64,000 nt of DNA from Massilia sp. HP4 (GCF_005222695.1 NZ_STGG01000051.1:1-64000); one strand, 5' to 3'; shown: positions 16,370 through 28,840, counted from the stretch's first letter. The notes: generated from the letters alone by a model not told the origin. Numbers and translations: made by a program.

Positions 16370-17412
16370 ATTCGCCCGCGTCCCAAGCCACCCCATCGCT
16401 CATGCTGCAGGAAGCGCTGTCCGCCGCCGACTGCATCGCCCACCAGCTGACCCAGGACGTGGAGCGCTACGCGGAACTGGGCGCGAAGCTGCGCGCCACG
16501 CAGCTGCACAGCGCGGTAACGGTGGCGCGCGGCAGCTCGGACCACGCCTCCAACTACCTGGCCTACCTGATCATGGCGCGCATGGGCCGCCTGGTGACGT
16601 CGCTGCCGATGTCGCTCATTACCCTGTACAAATCGCCGATCATCGCGCGCGACACGCTGGCGGTGGCGATCTCGCAATCGGGCCAGAGCCCGGACGTGGT
16701 CGAGCCGATCCGCTACTTCCGCGCCGGCGGCGCCACCACCGTGGCCCTGGTCAACGACGCCGCCTCGCCGCTGGCCGAGGCCGCCGAATGGACCATGCCG
16801 CTGCATGCCGGCGCCGAGAAGAGCGTGGCCGCGACCAAGAGCTTCATCGCCAGCCTGGTGGCCGGCGCGCGCCTGGTCGCCGACTGGCAAGACGATAAAG
16901 AACTCAAGAGCGGTATCGAAGCCCTGCCCGATGCGCTGCGCGCCGCCACCGAGGTGGACTGGTCGCCTGCAATCGAGGTGCTGGCCCCGGCCCGCAACAT
17001 CATGGTGGTGGGCCGCGGCATCAGCTTCCCGCTGGCGCTCGAATCCTCGCTCAAGTTCAAGGAAACCTCGGCGCTGCAGGCCGAGGCCTTCTCTGGCGCC
17101 GAGATCAAGCACGGCCCGATGGCCCTGATCGAAGAAGGCTACCCGCTCCTGATCTACGCCACCCGCGGCCCGACCCAGGCCAGCCTGGTGGCGCTGGCCG
17201 ACGAGATGCGCGGCCGCGGCGCCCGCGTGCTGCTGGCCGCGCCAGGCGATATCGCGAGCCGCGACCTGACCCTGCCGACGGCCACCATCCCCGACCTCGA
17301 CCCGATCGCCGCGGTGCAGGCCTTCTACACGATGGCCGCCAAGCTGTCGGCCGCGCGCGGCATGAACCCCGACCAGCCACGCCACCTGAGCAAGGTCACC
17401 AAGACCAACTGA
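16366..17412 (+). CDS. SIS-domain glucosamine-6-phosphate deaminase (NagB-II type)
   Basis: The 348-residue protein has two SIS domains: TVARGSSDHASNYLAYL and VAISQSGQSPDVVE in the first, IMVVGRGISFPLALESSLKF and GAEIKHGPMALIEEGYPL in the second. It lacks the glutaminase domain of GlmS. In amino-sugar operons without classical nagB this type acts as the GlcN-6-P deaminase, giving fructose-6-P. The GTG start at 16366 overlaps the nagA stop by 4 bases, with AAGGAG 7 bases upstream. Confidence 0.9.
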
Positions 17413-17435
17413 CGACGATATTGATGAGAAGCGCC

Positions 17436-18947
17436 ATGACCGACTACCTCGACCTTGCCGGCCAATTGATGATGGTGCGCCTGTTCGGCATCGAACTCGA
17501 TGCCGACACCGACGCCTTCCTGCGCACCCATCGGGTGCGCGGCGTGTGCCTGTTCCGCCAGAACATGGTCGATGCCGGCCAGCTGACGCGCTTTACGGGC
17601 GCCCTGGTCGAGGCCATGGGGCCGCAGGCCCTGGTCGCCCTCGACCAGGAAGGCGGCGCCGTGGTGCGCTCGACCTGGGTGCCGGCGCCGCCGAGCGCGA
17701 TGGCGCTGGGCGCGGCGGGCGATCCGCAACTGGCGCGCGAGGTCGGCGCGGCGGTGGCGCGCGCGGTGCGCGCCCTGGGCTTCAACTGGAATTTCGCGCC
17801 GGTGCTGGACCTGAACAACAATCCGGACAACCCGGTGATCGCCGAACGCTCCTTCGGCGCGGATCCATTGCTTGCAGCCCGTCTTGGCATGGCCTGGATG
17901 GAAGGCAGCGAAAGCGAAGGCGTGGCCTGCTGCGTCAAGCACTTCCCGGGCCACGGCGACACCCACGTCGACTCGCACCGCGACCTGCCCCGGGTCGACA
18001 AGCCGCGCGAAGAACTGGAACGCTTCGAGTTCGCGCCGTTCCGCCTGGCCGCCCAGCATGCTCCAGCGATGATGACGGCCCACATCGTCTATCCGGCTCT
18101 CGACCCGGTCAATCCGGCCACGATGTCGCGCGCCATCCTCACCGGCGTGCTGCGCGAGCAATTCGGCTACCAGGGCGTGATCATCACCGACGGCATGGAC
18201 ATGCACGCGATCGCGCACCGCTACAGCGCCGGCGAGGCGGCCGTGAACGCGCTGGTGGCGGGCGCCGACATGGTGATGGCGATCGGCGCGCGTGACACGC
18301 AGGTGGAGACCGTGCAGGCGATCGCGCAGGCGATTCGCGCCGGCGTGCTGCCGCTGCCCGAGGTAGAGGCCAAGCTGGCGCGCCTGGCCCGGCTGGCCGA
18401 CGCGCATCCCGCCGGCGCGGCCGCCTACCTGCGCGAGCAGGACGACCGCGCGCTGATGGCGCGCGCCTGGCGCGCCGGCCTGACCGAACTGGGCCGGCCG
18501 CAGCGTCCCGCGCGCGGCAGCCGGGTGCGCCTGGTGGCACGCGCCGACGTGGTCAGCGACGGCATCTCGGAAGCCGGCGTGCCGGCCGGGCGTATCGCCG
18601 ACGCCTTGCGCGCGCTGTACGACGTCGAACTGCTTACTTTCGCCGACAGCGAACACTTCGACTGGGCGGCGCTGCCGCCGGACGGCCGCTTCACGATCCT
18701 GGCCTCGACCTCGCGCCGGCGCTACGGCCCGCAGGCGCGCGCCGGCTGGCGGCCCGACCTGCACCTGGCGCTGTGGAATCCCTACCAGGCGCTGGACTTC
18801 CCTTCTCCCGCCCTGATGAGTTACGGATTTGCCGCGCCTGCACTCGACGCCGCCGTGGCCTGGCTGGCCGGCGAGATCGACGCCCCCGGCGTTTGCCCGG
18901 TGCCTGGTTTCGACCAGCCACGACACCGCTCAGGTAACGCGATGTAA
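17436..18947 (+). CDS. nagZ: glycoside hydrolase family 3 beta-N-acetylhexosaminidase
   Basis: From ATG 17436 the enzyme has 503 residues. The GH3 NagZ motif KHFPGHGDTHVDSHRDLP is present, including the His/Asp dyad loop typical of NagZ, and the nucleophile aspartate lies in IITDGMDMHAI. NagZ removes terminal GlcNAc from muropeptides or chitooligosaccharides, supplying GlcNAc to the kinase-nagA-deaminase route. No signal peptide is visible, so a cytoplasmic site is likely. Classical NagZ is about 340 residues; this one carries an extra C-terminal domain of about 150 residues. Confidence 0.9.
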   Translation: MTDYLDLAGQLMMVRLFGIELDADTDAFLRTHRVRGVCLFRQNMVDAGQLTRFTGALVEAMGPQALVALDQEGGAVVRSTWVPAPPSAMALGAAGDPQLAREVGAAVARAVRALGFNWNFAPVLDLNNNPDNPVIAERSFGADPLLAARLGMAWMEGSESEGVACCVKHFPGHGDTHVDSHRDLPRVDKPREELERFEFAPFRLAAQHAPAMMTAHIVYPALDPVNPATMSRAILTGVLREQFGYQGVIITDGMDMHAIAHRYSAGEAAVNALVAGADMVMAIGARDTQVETVQAIAQAIRAGVLPLPEVEAKLARLARLADAHPAGAAAYLREQDDRALMARAWRAGLTELGRPQRPARGSRVRLVARADVVSDGISEAGVPAGRIADALRALYDVELLTFADSEHFDWAALPPDGRFTILASTSRRRYGPQARAGWRPDLHLALWNPYQALDFPSPALMSYGFAAPALDAAVAWLAGEIDAPGVCPVPGFDQPRHRSGNAM

Positions 18948-19104
18948 CGACGCGGGCATCCGCGCCAGCTCTACGGCACAATTGGCGGGCCAGAAATTGG
19001 CCGTTTTATGGGACAATGCACATCTTTGTCCGAGATTGGCATTTTTGCTATATTTGGCGAAAGCGCATTTCGTAAAATTTTTTGTCTAGATAGAAGGATA
19101 CCCA

Positions 19105-20382
19105 ATGTCCCAATTCCGTCTTGCCCGCCTGTGCCTGATGCTGGCCGCCGTTGGCATGAGCACCCCGGCCCTGATCTCCTCCGTCCACGCCCAGGACAAG
19201 CCAGCCGCTGCCGCCGAGGCGCCAAAGGACACCGTTCGCCCAGAGCTGTTCAAGCTGCTCGACCCGGCCGCGATCAAGCCGCTGATGGATGCAAAGAATT
19301 ACGCCGAAGTGCAGAGCCGCGTGCAGCAGGCCGAAGCTTTCCCGAACCGCACCCCATACGAAGACTACGTCGTCAACCGCATGAAGCTGTCGCTGGGCTC
19401 GGCGACCGGCAACAACGACATCGCCATGCCGGCACTCGAAGCCGTGATCAATTCCGGCCGCATGCAGCCGAACGAACAGGCCGACTTCATCCAGGCCCTG
19501 GCCAATATGCACTACAACGCCAAGGACTATCCGAAGGCGATCGAATGGTTCAAGCGCTACCAGAAAGAAAGCACGACGCCTGAAAAAGTCGCGCCCGCCC
19601 TCACCCGCGCCTACTACCTGGGCGGCGACTTCGCCAGCGCCAAGGCGGCCCTGCTGCCGGCCATCGAAGCGACCGAGAAAGCCGGCCAGAAGCCGAGCGA
19701 GGAAGACCTGCGCCTGCTGGCCTCGTCGGCCAACAAGGTCAAGGACGATGCCGGCTACCTGGTCGCGCTCGAGAAACTGGTCGCCCACTACCCGAGCGAC
19801 GACTTCTGGACCGACGTCCTGAACCGCGGCGTGGCGCGCAAGTCGGGCTTCGATCCGCAGACCAATATGATCAATGTGTACCGCCTGGAGGCGGCCACCG
19901 TCAAGAAGATGGCGCCAGAGGAGTATGTCGACCTGGCCGAACTGGCGCTGCGCGACGGCTTCCCGACCGAAGCCAAGAAGGCCATGGACGCCGGCTACGC
20001 CGCCGGCGTGCTGGGCCAGGGCGCCAATGCCAAGTCCCACGCCGCCCTGCGCGACAAGGCGACCAAGGGCGCGCTTGACGATGCCAAGAACATCGCCGCT
20101 GGCGAAGCCTCGGCTTCCAAGGCCAAGACCGGCGCCGGCCTGGTCAACCTGGGCTGGGCCTACGCCACCATGGACCAGGGCGACAAGGGTGTCGGCTTCA
20201 TCCAGCAAGGTATCGCCAAGGGCGGCCTGAAGAACGCTGAAGAAGCCAAGCTGCGCCTGGGCATGGCGCAGGCGCTGGCCGGCAAGAAAGCCGAAGCGAT
20301 CCAGACCTTCCAGACCGTCAAGGGCGGCGGCGGCGCCGGCGACCTGGCCAAGTACTGGATCGTCCACCTGAACCAGAAGTAA
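19105..20382 (+). CDS. secreted TPR-like helical-repeat protein
   Basis: A 425-residue protein with a signal peptide (MSQFRLARLCLMLAAVGMST to about VHAQ). A mostly helical body follows with TPR-like units, for example ADFIQALANMHYNAKDYPKA, GLVNLGWAYATMDQGDKGVG and EAKLRLGMAQALAGKKAEAI. It probably acts as a periplasmic scaffold; partners unknown. It follows the amino-sugar operon after 157 bases and ends in a strong terminator. The ribosome binding site AGAAGGA lies 9 bases before the ATG. Confidence 0.82.
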   Translation: MSQFRLARLCLMLAAVGMSTPALISSVHAQDKPAAAAEAPKDTVRPELFKLLDPAAIKPLMDAKNYAEVQSRVQQAEAFPNRTPYEDYVVNRMKLSLGSATGNNDIAMPALEAVINSGRMQPNEQADFIQALANMHYNAKDYPKAIEWFKRYQKESTTPEKVAPALTRAYYLGGDFASAKAALLPAIEATEKAGQKPSEEDLRLLASSANKVKDDAGYLVALEKLVAHYPSDDFWTDVLNRGVARKSGFDPQTNMINVYRLEAATVKKMAPEEYVDLAELALRDGFPTEAKKAMDAGYAAGVLGQGANAKSHAALRDKATKGALDDAKNIAAGEASASKAKTGAGLVNLGWAYATMDQGDKGVGFIQQGIAKGGLKNAEEAKLRLGMAQALAGKKAEAIQTFQTVKGGGGAGDLAKYWIVHLNQK

Positions 20383-20408
20383 GCTTTTCGGTTCTCGACG
20401 GACCCGCG

Positions 20409-20443
20409 AAAGCGGGCCGGGCTGCGCGCCCGGCCCGCTTTTT
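20409..20443 (+). terminator. strong intrinsic terminator
   Basis: A perfect 14-bp stem (AAAGCGGGCCGGGC / GCCCGGCCCGCTTT) with a 5-base loop and a T run, 26 bases after the TPR-like gene. Confidence 0.9.
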
Positions 20444-20560
20444 GTTTGCCGGTTCGGTTTGTCCCGCCATCGACGGTGTTTTGCCTGCCCAAGGTGCGCC
20501 CCCGTACATTAGCGCCACTCCAGCCCGCCCGATAATTGCATCATTTGCATCGGAGGCAGC

Positions 20561-21634
20561 ATGACCACGACGGTACGCAAGGGCCAGGCGCCCGCCAAGC
20601 TGGGACGCAACGAATTCCACCTGCGTTTTCGCAAGGCCTTCCAGGACCCCGGCTACGAGGCGCTCGACCGCGAACTGTCGGCCATCGAGGACGTGGCCTG
20701 GGACGCCTACCAGGACGGCCGCAAGGCGCCGCACACCGTCAAGGCCGGCCCCGGCTTCGCCGACCCTGGCTACGACCTGTCGGTCGAGTGGAAGGAAGCG
20801 CGCGACCGCCTGCTCGGCGCCGAGCAGCACCAGAAGAATCCCGCCTCGCGCAGCCGCGTGCTGCTGATCAACGCCTCGGCCCGCAACGACGGCACCTGCC
20901 CCGGCGAGATCTCGAAAAGCTGGCGCATGACGCAGATGGCCAAGGACGTGTTGATGGAACAAGGCTTCGAGGCCGACGTGCTCGACCTCTCCCTGCTCAA
21001 TTCGGACTACGACCGCCACATCCATCCCTGCAAGGGCTGCGTCTCGACTGCGATGCCGCTGTGCCACTGGCCGTGCAGCTGCTACCCGAACCACGCCGAG
21101 CGCCAGGTCAACGACTGGATGAACGAGATCTACGAACGCTGGGTGCTGGCCCATGGCGTCATCATCATCACCCCGGTCTACTGGTACCAGACCCCGGCCG
21201 TGCTGAAACTGATGATCGACCGCCTGGTGTGCGCCGACGGCGGCAATCCCGATCCGACGTCCACGCAGGGCAAGGACGCCGAGAAGGCCAAGCAGATCGA
21301 GCGCGACGGCTGGGATTACCCGAAACACCTGGCCGGCCGCGCCTACGGCCTGCTGGTGCACGGCGACGTGGCCGGCATCGAGGGCACGCGGCGCTCGCTG
21401 GCCGACTGGCTGGAATGGATGGGGCTGATCAACTCGGGCAGCTTCGGCCAGCTCGACCGCTATATCGGCTACTACGAATCGTATGCCGACAGCCACGAGA
21501 CTTTCGACAACGATACCGCGGTGCAGGAAGAGACACGCAATGTGGCGCGCGCCGTGGCCACCGCCGTGGGCGAGGTGCGCGCCGGGCGGGTCGCCGTGGT
21601 CAGCCAGCCGCTGAAGGATCCGCGCCCGAAATGA
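20561..21634 (+). CDS. NAD(P)H-dependent flavin oxidoreductase (flavodoxin fold)
   Basis: A 357-residue protein. A charged N-terminal region of about 100 residues precedes a flavodoxin-like FMN-reductase domain beginning RVLLINASARNDGTCPGEIS. It contains IIITPVYWYQTPAVLKLMID, the conserved TPVYW loop of NADPH-dependent FMN reductases. A Cys-rich stretch (CKGCVSTAMPLCHWPCSC) follows the first strand-helix unit and is typical of a multi-metal or quinone-reductase subgroup. The substrate is not clear. AGGCAGC upstream gives a modest ribosome binding site. Confidence 0.82.
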   Translation: MTTTVRKGQAPAKLGRNEFHLRFRKAFQDPGYEALDRELSAIEDVAWDAYQDGRKAPHTVKAGPGFADPGYDLSVEWKEARDRLLGAEQHQKNPASRSRVLLINASARNDGTCPGEISKSWRMTQMAKDVLMEQGFEADVLDLSLLNSDYDRHIHPCKGCVSTAMPLCHWPCSCYPNHAERQVNDWMNEIYERWVLAHGVIIITPVYWYQTPAVLKLMIDRLVCADGGNPDPTSTQGKDAEKAKQIERDGWDYPKHLAGRAYGLLVHGDVAGIEGTRRSLADWLEWMGLINSGSFGQLDRYIGYYESYADSHETFDNDTAVQEETRNVARAVATAVGEVRAGRVAVVSQPLKDPRPK

Positions 21635-21686
21635 CCGCTGGCCCGGCCTGCGGTATCATTTCCGGTCCATCCACCTTGCCGATTGC

Positions 21687-22445
21687 ATGAATCCCCTCGT
21701 CCAACTGATGCACGACGCCGCCAAGGCCAGCCTCGCCGCCGGAGCCGGCAAGCTGCCCCTCTATGCGCAGCTGCAGCGCGCGCTGCGCCAGGCGATCGAC
21801 AACGGCACCTACGGGCCGTCGGCGGCCCTGCCCGCCGAGCGCCAGCTGGCCCTGGAGCTGGGCATCTCGCGCATCACGGTGCGCAAGGCGATCGACAGCC
21901 TGGTCGAGGATGGCCTGCTGGTGCGGCGCGCCGGTTCCGGCAATTTCCTGAACACGCGCATCGAAAAGAACTTCGCCAAGCTGACCTCGTTCTCGGAAGA
22001 CATGCGGGCGCGGGGACGGGTGCCCCGGAGCGCCTGGCTCAAGCGCTCGGAAGGCCTGGTCACGCCCGAGGAAGCGCTGCGCCTGCGCCTGTCGCCTGGC
22101 ACGCCGGTGTACCGCTTCAACCGCCTGCGCTACGCCGACGAGACGCCGATGTGCCTGGAATACGCGACCATCGCCGCCTTCGCCCTGCCCTCGCTCGATG
22201 CGGTGGGCGACTCGATGTACGAGGCGCTGGGTGCTTCCGGCAATCGCCCGGTGCGGGCGCTGCAGCGCCTGTCGGCCCTGCTGCTGGGCTTTGAACAGGC
22301 GCGCCTGCTCGATGCGCGCGAGGGCGATGCCGGCCTGTGCGTGGAACGCCTGGGTTTCCTGCGCGATGGCCGCGCGGTGGAATTCTGCCGCTCGTATTTT
22401 CGCGGCGATACCTATGATTTCGTGGCCGAGTTGAACGCAGCCTGA
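21687..22445 (+). CDS. GntR family transcriptional regulator with UTRA domain (NagR/HutC type)
   Basis: A 252-residue protein: N-terminal winged helix (LPLYAQLQRALRQAIDNGTY, LPAERQLALELGISRITVRK) and a C-terminal UTRA effector domain (VYRFNRLRYADETPMCLEYA and CVERLGFLRDGRAVEFCRSY). HutC-subfamily regulators of this kind (NagR/YvoA, DasR) bind amino-sugar phosphates and repress GlcNAc genes. The location at the end of the GlcNAc region makes it the likely regulator of the promoter at 14340, but this is inference. Confidence 0.88.
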   Translation: MNPLVQLMHDAAKASLAAGAGKLPLYAQLQRALRQAIDNGTYGPSAALPAERQLALELGISRITVRKAIDSLVEDGLLVRRAGSGNFLNTRIEKNFAKLTSFSEDMRARGRVPRSAWLKRSEGLVTPEEALRLRLSPGTPVYRFNRLRYADETPMCLEYATIAAFALPSLDAVGDSMYEALGASGNRPVRALQRLSALLLGFEQARLLDAREGDAGLCVERLGFLRDGRAVEFCRSYFRGDTYDFVAELNAA

Positions 22446-22489
22446 TGAACTGATGCTAACCTGACCGTTTTCACCACACGAGGACGATC

Positions 22490-23098
22490 ATGTTCAAGAG
22501 AATGGCGGCGGAAGCATTGGGGCTGAGCGATATCGGTGTCATCGTCGGACCGGCTGACTACAGCAAGGTCGATGCGGACGACTACCTGTTCACTGAAGAC
22601 GGCGAGCAAATCTTCTTTCTCATCAAGAGCAAGAAGGACGAGTACTGCTTCACCAATCTCGCGCTGATCCATGTCGACGGCGATTCCGCCGTCTCGTCGA
22701 AGCGCTCGATCAAGCGCTACGACTATTCCTCGAACCTCATCACCAGCGTCAGCATCGAAACCGCTGGGACACTGGACATGGACATCGAACTCAAATTCAA
22801 TGTCAACGACATCAAGTTCTCGATCGACGTCAAGAAATCCTTCATCGAACAACTGAAGGATATTTATAAAGCCCTGCACACGATCGGCAAGCAGCAGCGG
22901 CGCGATGCCGTGTGCCGCGACAATGCGCTGCGCACGCTGGACGCCACGGCCTCGGTCCACAAGCTCAATATCGCCCCTGGGGCGGGCAGCCTGGTCAGCC
23001 AGTACGGCGAGTTGCTGGAAGCGCTGAACACGGCCATGCTCGACACCCATACCCGGCGCGATTTCAGCGACGTGTTCGCCAAATACATCCATAACTAA
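22490..23098 (+). CDS. bacterial PH-domain protein (YvbH-like)
   Basis: A 202-residue protein. Residues 1-120 match the bacterial PH domain of the YvbH type: AAEALGLSDIGVIVGPADYS, GEQIFFLIKSKKDEYCFTNL, ALIHVDGDSAVSSKRSIKRY. A helical YvbH-extension follows. The family has no known function. It has AGGAC 8 bases before the ATG, its own terminator downstream, and codon use like its neighbours. Confidence 0.88.
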   Translation: MFKRMAAEALGLSDIGVIVGPADYSKVDADDYLFTEDGEQIFFLIKSKKDEYCFTNLALIHVDGDSAVSSKRSIKRYDYSSNLITSVSIETAGTLDMDIELKFNVNDIKFSIDVKKSFIEQLKDIYKALHTIGKQQRRDAVCRDNALRTLDATASVHKLNIAPGAGSLVSQYGELLEALNTAMLDTHTRRDFSDVFAKYIHN

Positions 23099-23100
23099 AA

Positions 23101-23137
23101 AACCGTCATGCCGGCCTGCGCCCGCATGACGGTTCTT
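23101..23137 (+). terminator. intrinsic terminator
   Basis: An 11-bp perfect stem AACCGTCATGC / GCATGACGGTT, flanked by A and T residues, right after the PH-domain gene. It may also serve the convergent PEP-CTERM gene. Confidence 0.75.
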
Positions 23138-23172
23138 GCGTGAGTCGCCGGCGAAGCGCCGGCGACCCGCTA

Positions 23173-23859
23173 TTACGCCTTGTTGCCGATACGACGGCGC
23201 GAAAGACCCAGCAGGCCCAGGCCGCCAACGATCAGCGCCATGCTGGCCGGCTCCGGCACTTCGGCGAACGGAGTGTAATCGTAGGTAACGGTCACATTAC
23301 CCGCTGCGGCGGTGTTGAAGCCATAGATTATGTTGCCGGCCCCGATGGCGGTCGAGGTACCGAGCGCTGCCAGGCCAAGACTGATGTCGCCGCCGCCCAG
23401 CGCCGAGAACAAGGCAAAGTCGGCGCTGCTGCTGCTGAGGAAGAAGTCCGAACCGTTCGCATTGACCGTACCGGTGGTGCCACCCGAGGTGCCACCGAAA
23501 TCGACGGAACCGTCATGTGCCGTGAACTGGAACTCGCGGCTGAACACAGGATTGGTGATGACCAGGACGCTGCCGTCGGGACGGGTCAGGGTCAGGTCAG
23601 AACCGAGCTGCAGGGTCACCGTGGTCGGCGCACTATCCTCGCTCTCAGCCCGGCCGGAGCCTTGGATCAGTCCGGTCAGATCGAAACGGATCGAGTTCAG
23701 GGTGCCCAGGGTGGTATCGAACATGCCAAAACTGAGCGTTTCGCTCCAGTTCGTGCTCTTCATCGCCTGGCTGTCGCTGAAGCTGATGGTTTCAGCTTGG
23801 GCGCTGGCGAAGGGAATCAGGGCGGTGGCGAGTGCCAGGGCGGCAAAAGTCTTTTTCAC
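23173..23859 (-). CDS. PEP-CTERM sorting-domain secreted protein
   Basis: From GTG 23859 the protein has 228 residues: a signal peptide (VKKTFAALALATALIPFASA), a beta-rich body (ETISFSDSQAMKSTNWSETL onward) and a C-terminal PEP-CTERM signal (VPEPASMALIVGGLGLLGLS then RRR). The body resembles the choice-of-anchor E type. PEP-CTERM proteins are cut and sorted to the surface by exosortase in bacteria that make exopolysaccharide. Upstream in-frame ATGs (23961, 23895) would place extra residues before the signal peptide, so the GTG is preferred. Confidence 0.85.
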   Translation of the reverse strand: MKKTFAALALATALIPFASAQAETISFSDSQAMKSTNWSETLSFGMFDTTLGTLNSIRFDLTGLIQGSGRAESEDSAPTTVTLQLGSDLTLTRPDGSVLVITNPVFSREFQFTAHDGSVDFGGTSGGTTGTVNANGSDFFLSSSSADFALFSALGGGDISLGLAALGTSTAIGAGNIIYGFNTAAAGNVTVTYDYTPFAEVPEPASMALIVGGLGLLGLSRRRIGNKA

Positions 23860-24123
23860 GGTTATCTCACTAGTGGACTGCAGGTTAAAGGGCATGTGCG
23901 GCGTTGGATCAGGGCTTCTCAGGCTGAACCTGTATTGTCCCGTTACGACCACTACAAGCATGAACCATGCCAGTGAGAAATAACTTATTTAAAACATAGA
24001 CTTACTATTTTGCGACTTTTGGTCAGCATTCCCGTTGTAAAGTTTTTCGACAGGAAACAAGAGCCGCGGGTGCCCTGCGCTCAATGGCCCTTGTTCACCG
24101 CCCTCGCCGTGCGATGCGCCAGC

Positions 24124-24912
24124 TTAAACTGCCGTAAATCCACCATCGACCACCATCTCGTGGCCGTTGACATACGACGCCATGTCCGAGCACAGCCACA
24201 GGGCCGCCTGCGCGACTTCGCCGGCATCGGCGAAGCGCCCCATCGGATGGGCCGCCTTGAGCTTTTTCTCGATGCCGGGATCGCGCTCGAAGGCGCGCGC
24301 CAGCATCGGCGTCTTGACCGCGGCCGGGCACAGCGCATTGACGCGGATGCCTTCGCGCGCGTATTCGGCGGCGGCGCTCTTGGTCAGGCCAATGACGGCA
24401 TGCTTGCTGGCGCCGTAGATCGCCCGGTTCGGGCTGCCGACCAGGCCGGCGACGCCCGCCATATTGACGATCGCGCCATGGCCCTGCTTCTGCATCTGGC
24501 GCAGCTGGTACTTCATGCACAGCCAGACGCCCTTGACGTTGACGTTCATGATGCGGTCGAACTGCTCGTCATCGGCGTCGGCCAGCGCCCCGCGCTCCTC
24601 CTCGACCGCGGCATTGTTGACCGCGAAATCGAGGTGGCCGTAGTAATTGATGGTCTTGTCGACGAGGGCTTCGACATCCGCGGCGCGGGTGACGTTGCTC
24701 TGTACGAACAAGGCCTTGCCGCCGTTTTCGACGATCATTGCCGCCGTGGCGTGCCCGCCATCGATCGAGACGTCGGCCACGACGACACTGGCGCCGGCAC
24801 TGCCGAACGCCAGGGCAATCGCACGACCGATTCCGCTAGCGGCGCCGGTAACGAGAACGACCTTGCCGGTGAACGACAAACCGCTTGCCGGCTGCTTGCT
24901 GATGGCCTTCAT
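24124..24912 (-). CDS. SDR family oxidoreductase lacking the catalytic serine
   Basis: A 262-residue classical short-chain dehydrogenase: NAD(P) motif TGAASGIG at residues 22-29, NNAA at 99-102 and the YGASK catalytic pair Tyr166/Lys170. Position 153, thirteen residues before the Tyr, where the catalytic Ser should be, is Gly (NMAGVAGLVG). The C-terminal cofactor region VNALCPAAVKTPM and the end GHEMVVDGGFTAV are intact. With Ser lost, activity may be changed or absent. The substrate is unknown. Confidence 0.9.
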   Translation of the reverse strand: MKAISKQPASGLSFTGKVVLVTGAASGIGRAIALAFGSAGASVVVADVSIDGGHATAAMIVENGGKALFVQSNVTRAADVEALVDKTINYYGHLDFAVNNAAVEEERGALADADDEQFDRIMNVNVKGVWLCMKYQLRQMQKQGHGAIVNMAGVAGLVGSPNRAIYGASKHAVIGLTKSAAAEYAREGIRVNALCPAAVKTPMLARAFERDPGIEKKLKAAHPMGRFADAGEVAQAALWLCSDMASYVNGHEMVVDGGFTAV

Positions 24913-25015
24913 TTTGATCCCTTGATGAAACTTTTGCTTCTGAAAAGAAACATTTTAGCGCATGGCTTGTCCCGTTGTCACAATTTTGAGGTTTTTTGTG
25001 AGAAAACTGTTGTAG

Positions 25016-27817
<2,802 letters not shown>

Positions 27818-27935
27818 GGTGTCCCGTCGTTCGTCGGGACGCCAGCGGTCCCGCCCGATCCAACGATGTTAGCAGACGGGCGTGTTTCCTGTGGCCTAGT
27901 CACCCACCCAGTTGACAAGGCTTGATGTCAGACAG

Positions 27936-28385
27936 CTATTGGCGCACCCGGCGTTCGTGCGATTGCTGCCAGGAGCCGATGCGCGACAGCTCGCTCATCT
28001 CTTCGGCCAAAAATTCGAGCAGGTCGTCGGCGCTGACGATGCCGGAGAGCCTGCCGTCGGCATCGACCACCGGCACACGGCGGATGCCGCGCAGGCGCAT
28101 GTGCTCGATGGTCTCGTAGACGTCGTCGGATGCGCTGGCGGTGAGCAGGTCGTCGCTCATGATGTCGCCGGCCAGCAGGCTGGCGGGATCGAGCCCGGGG
28201 GCGACCACGGCCAGCACGATGTCGCGGTCGGTCAGGATGCCGAGCGGGACGTTGCCGCTGCCGTCGGACTCGACCACGACCAGGTCGCCCACGTGGTGGC
28301 GCCGCATCAGCATGGCGGCGGCCTGCACGGTCTCGTCGCGGGTGCAGCAAATGGTATCGCTGGTGCAGATGTCGCCGATGCGCAT
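27936..28385 (-). CDS. CBS-domain protein
   Basis: A 149-residue protein made of a pair of CBS domains: DETVQAAAMLMRRHHVGDLV with GILTDRDIVLAVV, then SDDVYETIEHMRLRGIRRVP with LSGIVSADDLLEFL. CBS pairs bind adenosyl nucleotides and regulate partner proteins. As a stand-alone protein its partner is unknown. The start at 28385 (MRIGDICTSD) fits the usual CBS start; the upstream extension of the same frame is not coding-like. Confidence 0.88.
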   Translation of the reverse strand: MRIGDICTSDTICCTRDETVQAAAMLMRRHHVGDLVVVESDGSGNVPLGILTDRDIVLAVVAPGLDPASLLAGDIMSDDLLTASASDDVYETIEHMRLRGIRRVPVVDADGRLSGIVSADDLLEFLAEEMSELSRIGSWQQSHERRVRQ

Positions 28386-28486
28386 GATGGTCCCCTCACC
28401 TGCCAGTATCCGTCCAAGGCTAAGCCGAAACAAAACTGGCGCTTTGATTTTAGTCAAAGCGCCAGCGGCGTCAAGCTCGAGAAGGT

Positions 28487-28840
28487 TCAGGCAGCGCCTG
28501 GTTTCTTTTCGCCCGGCAAGGGCACGAAACAGGCATCGACGACTTGCATATCGTTGTCCTTGGCAAAGCTGACCACGAAGTGGTAGGCCATCGGCTCGAT
28601 CTTTTGCAGGGCGCGGTTGACCACCACGGCCTTGGTGCCGTTGACCACGGTCGGGTAGACGTAGGGCGAAAACTTCAGGTGGGCATTGGGGCCGCCGGAG
28701 CCGGGGCAATAGCAGGCCATGACGCCGCACAGCCGCTCGGCCCAGTCGCTCGGGCGGAACTGCTTGCCTTTGTTCGTGAGGCCCAGGATAAAGAACTCGC
28801 CAGCGAGTTCCTCGTCCTTCGGTTGCAATTGGTCGGTCAT
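28487..28840 (-). CDS. DUF3579 domain protein
   Basis: A 117-residue protein typical of DUF3579: FFILGLTNKGKQFRPSDWAE, then RLCGVMACYCPGSG, VYPTVVNGTKAVVVNRALQK and a short acidic/basic tail. The family occurs mainly in betaproteobacteria and has no known function. It supports the taxonomic placement. It is a single gene on the minus strand. Confidence 0.88.
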   Translation of the reverse strand: MTDQLQPKDEELAGEFFILGLTNKGKQFRPSDWAERLCGVMACYCPGSGGPNAHLKFSPYVYPTVVNGTKAVVVNRALQKIEPMAYHFVVSFAKDNDMQVVDACFVPLPGEKKPGAA

